DNA of 14,638 bases, taken from JBNJEA01 sp051745395. GTDB lineage: Bacteria; Desulfobacterota; Desulfobacteria; Desulfobacterales; Desulfosalsimonadaceae. The stretch spans positions 1 through 14,638 of the forward strand of contig JBNJEA010000077.1 of assembly GCA_051745395.1 (NCBI GenBank), in the 5' to 3' direction. This document shows, piece after piece, positions 6,988-13,538 of the stretch. A model generated the notes under the pieces. That model did no database searches. It was not told where the DNA came from and saw only the letters and a list, made by a program, of their open reading frames with translations. Position numbers and translations under genes: made by a program. The number at the start of each line of letters is the position of its first letter. Position 1 is the stretch's first letter.

Positions 6988-7455
6988 TCAGCCCCGGTAT
7001 GAAAACCGCGCCAGAATCGGCGTTTCATCGACTAAAAAAACGCTGTATTGCTGGTCGTCCATCCGGGCGGCGGCGTCTTTTTCAGCAAGGGGCCGGGCCT
7101 GGGGGATGGAAAGGTCAAAAACTTCCTCGGTGCCGAATTTTTCCGCCAAAAGATAGCCGCAGGACACATTTAAGACTTCGTTTAACGCATTGGCCCCTGC
7201 ATCATCGGGCAGCGGCTCTTCCTCCTCGTCGGCGCCGAGAATATTTTCGGCCAGTTCCTCGCAAAGGGCCGTCGGCGCGATGACCTCCAGTTCGCCCTGC
7301 TTGTCTTTGCTCTGAAATCCGATTTCCGACCGGAGGCACGGGCCGGGTCCGTCGATTTCCTCCATCTCCACGTCCGCCTCCACGAACATGAACGCGAAAC
7401 CTTCAAACACCGAGGAAAACACGGTCAACAAAAGTTCATTGTCGGCTCTGCTCAT
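6988..7455 (-). CDS. cheX: CheX-like chemotaxis phosphatase
   Basis: A 155-residue cytosolic protein resembling the CheC/CheX/FliY phosphatase fold. Its key signature is E93-V-L-N96 followed by GYLL in helix form (NEVLNVSCGYLL), the single ExxN active-site motif used by CheX to dephosphorylate CheY-P. A second ExxN, which would suggest a two-site CheC, is not seen. An acidic loop (EADVEMEE and ADEEEEPLPDD) is unusual. AAGGTG (7463-7468), seven bases upstream, supports the start at 7455. It lies directly after cheY (56-bp gap), its expected substrate, and no cheZ is in the window. The symbol is used by family resemblance; phosphatase activity is inferred from the motif. Confidence 0.78.
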   Translation of the reverse strand: MSRADNELLLTVFSSVFEGFAFMFVEADVEMEEIDGPGPCLRSEIGFQSKDKQGELEVIAPTALCEELAENILGADEEEEPLPDDAGANALNEVLNVSCGYLLAEKFGTEEVFDLSIPQARPLAEKDAAARMDDQQYSVFLVDETPILARFSYRG

Positions 7456-7511
7456 TTGCCATCACCTTGTTGTATGATTTTCGGGGCCGCTTGCCCGGCC
7501 TCCGCGGTTTT

Positions 7512-7886
7512 TCAATGCAGCAGCTTTTTGACCACTTCCGCAAATTCTTCGGGCACAAACGGTTTCTGCAGGTAGGCGCCGATGCCCATGGCTTTCAAGT
7601 TCTCAATGCGCTCCCGGCTCCGCTCTGTGGAGATAATGACCACCGGGATCGAAGCCAGCATATCATTTTTGCTCATCTCTTCGACCATCTCCATTCCGTT
7701 CATTTCCGGCATGTTGATATCGGCAAACACGATGTCCACCCAGTTGGCCTCGAGCTGATCCAGAGCCTGGCGGCCGTTTTCGGCAAAGTAGTATTGCCCG
7801 ATATTTAAGTCCGAAATGCGTAAGGTCTTGGCGACCATTTTCCGGATAATCATTGAATCGTCTACAATTAAAACATTGTACCCCAT
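7512..7886 (-). CDS. cheY: CheY-type single-domain response regulator
   Basis: A 124-residue stand-alone receiver. Key residues are present: D9-D10 metal-binding acids (LIVDDS), phosphoacceptor D56 (FADINMPEMNG), T87 (VVIISTE), aromatic Y105 and K108 (QKPF). There is no output domain, so it probably signals by protein binding, either at the flagellar switch or to another motility machine. It sits between an HDOD gene and the CheX-like phosphatase, within the che operon, and is the likely phosphorylation target of CheA. No good ribosome site lies upstream of 7886, and the gap to the HDOD stop is 28 bp, so coupling to upstream translation may help. Confidence 0.95.
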   Translation of the reverse strand: MGYNVLIVDDSMIIRKMVAKTLRISDLNIGQYYFAENGRQALDQLEANWVDIVFADINMPEMNGMEMVEEMSKNDMLASIPVVIISTERSRERIENLKAMGIGAYLQKPFVPEEFAEVVKKLLH

Positions 7887-7914
7887 AAGGACGCGCTCTT
7901 GATTTTAAAGGTTG

Positions 7915-8760
7915 TCAGTTCAGGATTTTTTCCAGTTCCCGCATTTTATCCAGCGTTTTGCTGGCGGTATATTCCAGATGCCGCTTTTTTAACCCCACGG
8001 CCTTGACCGACTCCGGCGATACATTATACTGCAAGCCGTAAATCCCGGTGCCCACCCCTTCGGAAAGCGCCAGCATGTCAGCCAGGTGGATCAAATAGAT
8101 CATGTTCCGGTGGCGGCTTTCGGCCCGGTCGGGTTCATGGTGCCAGCGCACCCCCGCCACGATTTCCGGGCTGAGCTGCCAGTTGTCCAGGATCCGGGCC
8201 CCGGCTTCGGCATGGTCGATGCCGAGGATTTCCATTTCGGTCTGTTCAAAGGAATGCCGCTGCTGCGCAAAGATTTCGTTAAAGCGGACCCGTTCCTTCT
8301 GGAGAAAGGGATCGAGAAGCAGCAGGCCCAGGTCATGCAGCAGCCCCACGGTAAAAACGGTTTCCACCTGGCGCATGTGGAGCAGGTTCGCCAGTTCCTG
8401 GGCGGCAACAGCCGTCCAGATGGAATGCCGCAAAAGCTCCCTGGCCTGCAGGCCGTAGCCGGGCAGGCTTGGCCCGAGCCGCGTGGAAACGGTCAGAGAC
8501 AGCACCAGTTCCAGAATCTGGCGGGTTCCCAGGCGCACCAACGCCGACTGCAGGGAACTGACCGCCTGGGCCGAACCAAAATACACGGAGTTGGCCAGTT
8601 TCAATACATTGGCGGTCAAGCCGGGATCATAATGAACCATATCGCCGATGGTCCGGAAATCCACGTTCGGATCATCAAGATAGCCCAAAAGCCGCTGACT
8701 CAACGGCGGCATTGCCGGAAAATCATCAATATGCTGTTCGATCTGGTTATGGTAGATCAT
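7915..8760 (-). CDS. HDOD-domain protein embedded in che operon
   Basis: A 281-residue protein consisting almost wholly of an HDOD domain (residues about 10-215) and a helical C-terminal tail ending in a charged helix. The start is set at 8760 (MIYHNQIEQ), which overlaps the cheD stop by 14 nt; AGGAGG at 8775-8780 is 14 bases away inside cheD, so initiation probably depends on translational coupling. The longer form from 8856 would run deep into cheD and is not favoured. HD-type ligands are all present: H112, H142-D143 (LLHDLG), H183, H207-H208 and D228. Function of HDOD modules is generally regulatory and mostly unproven. It lies between cheD and cheY, which hints at a role in this chemosensory pathway. 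A second, larger HDOD protein closes the cluster. Confidence 0.88.
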   Translation of the reverse strand: MIYHNQIEQHIDDFPAMPPLSQRLLGYLDDPNVDFRTIGDMVHYDPGLTANVLKLANSVYFGSAQAVSSLQSALVRLGTRQILELVLSLTVSTRLGPSLPGYGLQARELLRHSIWTAVAAQELANLLHMRQVETVFTVGLLHDLGLLLLDPFLQKERVRFNEIFAQQRHSFEQTEMEILGIDHAEAGARILDNWQLSPEIVAGVRWHHEPDRAESRHRNMIYLIHLADMLALSEGVGTGIYGLQYNVSPESVKAVGLKKRHLEYTASKTLDKMRELEKILN

Positions 8761-9235
8761 AGTGCACCAATTTTCCTCCTGATTTAATCGAAAACCGGCC
8801 GGAGCCGATTTCCAGGCTGATGGTCCGGGATTTGTTGCCCCCGACTTCCTGAACATTCATGAGCAACCCGTTTTTCCAGAGGATTTTTCTGAGCACGGTG
8901 AAATTGCGTTCCCCGATTTTAAACACCCCCTGCTTGTCGAGCACCTGGGAGCCGCCGGCCACATTGACCACGGCCCGGGCCTTCCTCAGACCGCCTTCGT
9001 AGAGCCGGGCGAGCATGATCTGTATGCCCGTATCCACAAACATGTACGGCCGTTGCTGGGCCTTTTCCTTGTCCACTTTCGAAAGCGGCAGCATGCAATG
9101 GATCATTCCACCGAGCCGGATGACCGGATCATAGATGGTTACCCCCAGACACGAGCCCAGCGAATACGTCACCAGGGTTTGGCGGGTATTATCGGAAATC
9201 TGCATATCGGCAATATCAACAACAAGCAAACTCAT
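8747..9235 (-). CDS. cheD: CheD, chemoreceptor glutamine deamidase
   Basis: A 162-residue enzyme that converts receptor glutamines to glutamates and binds CheC in known systems. The catalytic residues are visible as C29 (TYSLGSCLGVTIYD), H46 (GGMIHCMLP) and T23, spaced as in Thermotoga CheD (C27, H44, T21). The gene starts 17 bp after cheR and its 3' end overlaps the start of the HDOD gene by 14 nt. The CheC-like phosphatase/pseudo-receiver at the cluster's upstream end is a possible partner. A typical length and intact active site suggest a working enzyme. Confidence 0.96.
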   Translation of the reverse strand: MSLLVVDIADMQISDNTRQTLVTYSLGSCLGVTIYDPVIRLGGMIHCMLPLSKVDKEKAQQRPYMFVDTGIQIMLARLYEGGLRKARAVVNVAGGSQVLDKQGVFKIGERNFTVLRKILWKNGLLMNVQEVGGNKSRTISLEIGSGRFSIKSGGKLVHYDLP

Positions 9236-9252
9236 GGACTGAAATTCCTGGG

Positions 9253-10077
9253 CTATTTTTTTATATACACGGACGGCCGCACGGATTTGAACTGGCTCGT
9301 CAGGCCGGAAAGACTTTCGGCATGGCCGACCATCAGATACCCGCCGGGCTTGAGCAGCCGATACATTTCATCAATAAGCCGCTGGCGGACGGTATTGTCG
9401 AAATATATCATGACATTTCGACAGAAAATCACATCCAGCGGCCCGCGCATGGGAAACGGCGGCGCGGAAAGATTGAGCCAGGAAAACTTGATCATGTCCC
9501 GCAATTGCTTGTTGACCCGGTAGGTTTTTTCATGGGCGGCCCTGGCGTTGACGGGTGTAAAGTATTGATGGATCAGTTTCCTGGATATGGTCTCCAGCTT
9601 TTTGGCCGTATATTCGCCTTTCCGGGCGGTGTTTAAAACGGTGGTGGATATATCGGTGGCCAGAACCTTGACATCCCGGATGTCATCGAGTGCCTCGGAC
9701 AGGGTCAAGGCAATGGTGTAGGGCTCTTCGCCGGTCGATGCCGCCGCGCACCAAAGGCGGAACCGGTTTTGCCCCTGGCGGGCCCAGTCCCGGGCCAGGG
9801 TGCGTAAAACTTCGAAATGATCCGGCTCCCGGAAGAAATAGGTCACATTCGTTGAAATCGCATCCAGAAGCTGACTCAACTCGGACTGGCTGCCGTCGTG
9901 TAACACATAGTCGTAGTAATCATCGAATGCGTTGATGTTGAGCGCCCGCATGCGCTTGCCGAGCCGGGCCGAGACCAGCGCCTGTTTATGCGCGGCCAAA
10001 TGAATGCCGGCTTCCTTGTAAATCAGATCGGCAAACTGTTGAAATGTGCGATCATCGAGTCTTGCATAATCATTCAT
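9253..10077 (-). CDS. cheR: CheR, chemoreceptor glutamate methyltransferase
   Basis: A 274-residue SAM-dependent methyltransferase that methylates receptor glutamates. Residues 1-75 form the small helical N-terminal domain. The family motif NVTYFFRE (77-84) follows, then the SAM-binding loop CAAASTGEEPYTIA (110-123), the acidic D142 (LATDIS), NLS (202-204) and VIFCRNVMIYF (216-226). The GGYLMVGHAES segment near the end is also typical. No TPR or extra domain is attached. It follows cheW by 16 bp and precedes cheD by 17 bp, consistent with one transcript. AAGGA ten bases upstream supports the start. Confidence 0.97.
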   Translation of the reverse strand: MNDYARLDDRTFQQFADLIYKEAGIHLAAHKQALVSARLGKRMRALNINAFDDYYDYVLHDGSQSELSQLLDAISTNVTYFFREPDHFEVLRTLARDWARQGQNRFRLWCAAASTGEEPYTIALTLSEALDDIRDVKVLATDISTTVLNTARKGEYTAKKLETISRKLIHQYFTPVNARAAHEKTYRVNKQLRDMIKFSWLNLSAPPFPMRGPLDVIFCRNVMIYFDNTVRQRLIDEMYRLLKPGGYLMVGHAESLSGLTSQFKSVRPSVYIKK

Positions 10078-10093
10078 TTACCACCATTCCTTG

Positions 10094-10591
10094 CTATCGG
10101 GGCGGTTCCGCCATGATTTTGTCGATATCGAGCAGAATCCGGACAGCGTCTTCGGTTTTGGCCATGCCGAGGATAAACGAGGTTTCCACGCTGGTGTCAA
10201 AAGACGGGGCGGACTCGATTTCCCCGGCTGAAATCTCCAACACCTCGGAGACTTCGTCCACCACGATCCCCATGGTCACCGCGGCCTCTCCGGTGCTGAC
10301 CTGAACCACGATGATGCAGGTCTTGCGCGAGACTTCCATCGATTCCATGTTAAAGCGCAGCCGCAAATCGATGACGGGAATAACCTTTCCCCGGAGATTG
10401 ATAACGCCCTTGAGATGACACGCCGTGTTGGGAATCCGGGTAATGGTCTGCATCCCGATAATTTCCTGGACTTTTCGGATCTCCAGGCCATAGACCTCAT
10501 CGCCCAGCAGAAAGGTCAAATACTTTCCGGCCACCGAGGACAAAGACTCCGGCGCCGAAACAGCCGCCCCGGCATTTTCCGTTTCATTCAT
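10094..10591 (-). CDS. cheW: CheW, chemosensory coupling protein
   Basis: A 165-residue scaffold that links CheA to receptors. GAGGAG (10598-10603) six bases upstream fixes the start at 10591 rather than at the ATGs at 10606 and 10624. After a loose 22-residue N-terminal tail comes the CheW beta-barrel fold, with YGLEIRKVQEI (34-44), the hallmark GVINLRGKVIPVIDLR (62-77) and VDEVSEVLEI (111-120). There is no receiver domain, so it is a simple CheW, not CheV. It is separated from cheA by a 236-bp gap holding a REP-like pair, and may have its own promoter there. The next gene, cheR, is 16 bp away. Confidence 0.96.
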   Translation of the reverse strand: MNETENAGAAVSAPESLSSVAGKYLTFLLGDEVYGLEIRKVQEIIGMQTITRIPNTACHLKGVINLRGKVIPVIDLRLRFNMESMEVSRKTCIIVVQVSTGEAAVTMGIVVDEVSEVLEISAGEIESAPSFDTSVETSFILGMAKTEDAVRILLDIDKIMAEPPR

Positions 10592-10630
10592 TTTCCACTC
10601 CTCATCCATCACTCGACAGTCCAAAGTTCT

Positions 10631-10722
10631 GTCATTCCTGCGAAGGCAGGTCTCAGTTCAAGGCTTTCGCCGCAATCTATAACTCACCGATTATTCTGGA
10701 TTCCCGCCTTCGCGGGAATGAC
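10631..10722. repeat. REP-like inverted pair between cheA and cheW
   Basis: Two related palindromic units face each other. The unit at 10631-10650 has the CCTGC/GCAGG hairpin. The unit at 10696-10722 holds TTCCCGC-CTTC-GCGGGAA, a perfect 7-bp stem with a 4-base loop. The pair is an inverted repeat with mismatches. It matches a very widespread intergenic repeat whose translation often reads VIPAKAGIQ. Such elements can stabilise mRNA or attenuate transcription inside operons, which may set cheA:cheW ratios. Structure is seen; function is inferred. Confidence 0.8.
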
Positions 10723-10755
10723 TTCGAGAGACAAAGCGGGTTCTCCTTAAAATCA

Positions 10756-10784
10756 ATAACTTAAACAAAACTTTTGACTGTCAA
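10756..10784 (-). promoter_or_regulatory. Possible promoter upstream of cheW
   Basis: On the minus strand a perfect TTGACA (10779-10784) is followed after 17 bases by AGTTAT (10756-10761), which matches TATAAT at only three positions. It lies about 165 nt before cheW, upstream of the REP-like pair. The strong -35 and the position in the only large gap inside the che core make it worth listing, but the -10 is poor. Confidence 0.22.
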
Positions 10785-10827
10785 GATCCATCAGAACTTG
10801 CACCCCTTCCCTCTTGCCTTATCCCTT

Positions 10828-13521
10828 TCACCCCGTCGCCAGCTTGACCAATCCATTGACATCGATGATCAAGCCGGGGGTGCCGTCGGCCATGATGCTG
10901 GCCCCGGCGATGCCGTCGACGTCCTTTAAGCCTTCGCCCAGGTTCTTGATCACGGTCTGGTTCTGGCCCAGCAATTCATCGACCAACAGGGCAATCAGAC
11001 GGCCGGCGTCCTCGATGACCACCACCAGCGCCTTTGTCGGCTCGGTCTGGGCATCTGCGACATTGAAAAGTCTTGCCAGCCGAAACAGCGGCAGCAGGCG
11101 GTTTCGGAAGGGAACGGTCTCGCCTTTCCCGGAAACCGTGGTGATCATCTCCGGGGTGGGCTGGAAGGATTCAATAATGGAAAGCAGCGGCAGGATATAG
11201 CGCTCCCGGCCCACCCGGACGATCATGCCGTCAATAATGGCCATGGTCAGCGGCAGAACCAGGGTAAACGTGGAGCCCTCCCCTTTTTTCGAAGCAATCC
11301 GGACATTGCCCCGCATGTTTTCAATGTTGCTTTTCACCACGTCCATGCCCACGCCCCGGCCGGAAACATCGGTCACCTGCTTGGCCGTTGAAAAACCGGG
11401 CTCGAAAATCAGCGCAAAAATCTCCTCATCGCTCATGTTCTCCGCACTGGAGACAATCCCGCGGTCGATGGCCTTGGCGGCAAGGGCATCCCGGTCCAGC
11501 CCCCGGCCGTCGTCGATGATATCGATGTGGATATTGCCGCCCTGGTGATAGGCGTTTAAAAGAATTTTGCCGGTGGGGTCCTTGCCGGCGGCCACCCGGT
11601 CGTCGACCGTCTCTTCAATGCCGTGGTCCACGGCATTTCGGATCATGTGCACCAGGGGATCGCCGAGTTTTTCCACCATGCCCTTGTCCAGCTCGGTCTC
11701 GCGGCCTTCCATGCTGAGTTCGATTTTCTTGCCGGATTTTTTGGCCAGGTCCCGGACCAGGCGCCCCATTTTCCGAAACGTGTTGTCAATGGGGATCAAG
11801 CGCATGGACATGCCCATGTCCTGGAGGCTGCGCGTAATTTTGGTCAATTGCCCCAGGTTTCGTTCCAGCTCCCGGGATTCGCCCTGCCGAAGCGCGGCCT
11901 CCTGGCTGACGATAGATTCCACGATCACCAGTTCACCGATGGTTTCCAGCAGCAGGTCGATGCGGTCGGCATCAATTTTCATGGTTTGCTTGACGGTCTT
12001 GCCGCCGCGGCCCGGGCCGCCGCCGCCGTTGCCCCCGCCGGCTTTTTCCGGCTCCGCGGCAGCTTCCGGTATCGCCCCGGCGGCGGCAAACGGATCGACT
12101 TCAGTGCCGTCGCTTTCGTCGGTATCTGAACTATCGGCGGTATCGGCCGGTTTTTTTCCGGCCGGCGCCCCTGTTTCGATCTGGCCGGAAAGCGCCTGCT
12201 GCAACTGCTCAAAAACAGCGGGCAACTGCGGATCTGGGACAAACATTTCCCCGGCGGCCAGCACGTTTTCCAGGTCCTTGGTCATGGTCTTTAACAGGTC
12301 CAGGGCATTGAAGGTGGCATCCACCACAAGCCCGTCAAACGGCAGGCGTTTCTTGCGGACCTCGTCGAGCAGGTTTTCGGCCTTGTGCGCGAGCACGGAT
12401 ATGGGGGTTAGCCCCAGAAACGAGGTGGTGCCCTTGATGGTGTGGAAGGCCCGGAAGATGGAAGCCGTGGCTTCCTCGTTTTCCGGATCGCTTTCAAGGG
12501 TCATCAGGTTTTCATCGGCCACCTCGAAATGCTCGTTGGTTTCGGAAACAAAATCAGCCGTTATTTCCGGATCTTCAATGACAACCGGGGACAAAAGCTC
12601 CGCGTATTCGTCATCTGCAGCCGCGGGATCTTCCGGTTCGCCCGCCGTTTGATCACCGGATGCAGCCGTCTTTTCTCCCCCGCCGTCAACGCCGTCTTTG
12701 CTTTCCGGACTGGCGGTCTCGTCTTCCTGGTTTTGGGCAGATGCCGGCTCAACAGCCTGGCCGTCTTTTATCCCATCTTGCTCCGGTGCCTGGAATGCGG
12801 CCAGCAGGTTGTCGGGCGAAGGGGGTTGGGTTCCGTGGCGGATCGCATCCATGGTCTGCTCAAACCAGTCCTTGAATTCCAGCAACAAATCGGCCTGCAG
12901 GTCTTCTCCGGCTTCCTGGATATAATCTTCCACCCGGTGGCAGACTTTTTCAATCCGGAACAGGCCGATGACACCGGCTTCCCCCTTGGCGGTGTGCAGC
13001 AGTCGCTTCAGCGCCTTTAAGACATCGGCATCCGCATTTTGTTCAAAGGACAGCACCAGTTCTTCCATTTCCGAGACAACGGCGTCCTGCTGGGCCAGAT
13101 ATTCCTCGAGGATCTCGTGGTCCACCACGGAAGTCAGGCAACTGGAACCGTCGTCTGTGGTGCCGTCGCTGGCAACCGGCCCGGTTTTCAGGCCGAAAGA
13201 CTCCGGAAATTCGAGCTCGTCTTCCGCCAGGTCCTGGTTGGCCAGGGCCTGCAATGCGGAGATGGTCTGCTCCACTGCGGCGGCATCGTCGTCATTGATT
13301 CCCCCGCCGCTTTCGGCGCCCTTTTGCAGAAGTTTTTCCGAATACCGGGCCGCGGCGGCACATCGCGGAAAGGCCGCATCCAGATCTTGTGCAATGCCGG
13401 CAAAAGTCTTCATCAGGTTGTCTAAAACCGAAGCATCGGACAAATCCGCCACGACAAACTCTTCGGCAGTGTCTTCGACTACGCCCCGGACTGTGTTTTT
13501 GACTGTCTGGATTTCGCTCAT
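10828..13521 (-). CDS. cheA: CheA, chemosensory histidine kinase with two HPt domains
   Basis: An 897-residue hybrid-length CheA, longer than E. coli CheA (654). The start at 13521 (MSEIQ) has AGGA six bases upstream; the longer frame from 13647 runs into the upstream gene. Order of domains: a helical N-terminal segment (about 1-110); HPt1 with H176 (LLHTAKGEAG); an acidic low-complexity linker (about 235-320); HPt2 with H360 (FHTIKGTTSFLGL); a second linker, Asp-rich then Gly-rich (about 455-508); the dimerisation segment (from about 510); the ATPase domain with N-box N629 (HMIRNAVDHGIE), DDGRGLD and GRGVGMDV; and a CheW-like domain (about 760-897). No clear P2 CheY-binding domain is visible. 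Both HPt domains keep the phosphorylatable His. It autophosphorylates and passes phosphate to CheY and CheB of the same cluster. There is no C-terminal receiver. Confidence 0.96.
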   Translation of the reverse strand: MSEIQTVKNTVRGVVEDTAEEFVVADLSDASVLDNLMKTFAGIAQDLDAAFPRCAAAARYSEKLLQKGAESGGGINDDDAAAVEQTISALQALANQDLAEDELEFPESFGLKTGPVASDGTTDDGSSCLTSVVDHEILEEYLAQQDAVVSEMEELVLSFEQNADADVLKALKRLLHTAKGEAGVIGLFRIEKVCHRVEDYIQEAGEDLQADLLLEFKDWFEQTMDAIRHGTQPPSPDNLLAAFQAPEQDGIKDGQAVEPASAQNQEDETASPESKDGVDGGGEKTAASGDQTAGEPEDPAAADDEYAELLSPVVIEDPEITADFVSETNEHFEVADENLMTLESDPENEEATASIFRAFHTIKGTTSFLGLTPISVLAHKAENLLDEVRKKRLPFDGLVVDATFNALDLLKTMTKDLENVLAAGEMFVPDPQLPAVFEQLQQALSGQIETGAPAGKKPADTADSSDTDESDGTEVDPFAAAGAIPEAAAEPEKAGGGNGGGGPGRGGKTVKQTMKIDADRIDLLLETIGELVIVESIVSQEAALRQGESRELERNLGQLTKITRSLQDMGMSMRLIPIDNTFRKMGRLVRDLAKKSGKKIELSMEGRETELDKGMVEKLGDPLVHMIRNAVDHGIEETVDDRVAAGKDPTGKILLNAYHQGGNIHIDIIDDGRGLDRDALAAKAIDRGIVSSAENMSDEEIFALIFEPGFSTAKQVTDVSGRGVGMDVVKSNIENMRGNVRIASKKGEGSTFTLVLPLTMAIIDGMIVRVGRERYILPLLSIIESFQPTPEMITTVSGKGETVPFRNRLLPLFRLARLFNVADAQTEPTKALVVVIEDAGRLIALLVDELLGQNQTVIKNLGEGLKDVDGIAGASIMADGTPGLIIDVNGLVKLATG

Positions 13522-13538
13522 AGGGTTTCCTGTTCTGT

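Noticed and set aside
6909..7028. Longer CheB start at 7028
   Set aside because: It overlaps the CheX-like gene, has no ribosome site, and breaks the match with Salmonella CheB numbering (S164, H190, D286) obtained from 6908.
10690..10740. Small frame translating through the repeat (reads like VIPAKAGIQ)
   Set aside because: This is the known in-frame reading of a widespread REP-like palindrome, not a gene.
11567..12652. Long open frame on the plus strand opposite cheA (361 codons)
   Set aside because: It is Ser/Arg-rich low-complexity translation of the complement of cheA, without a ribosome site or family match.
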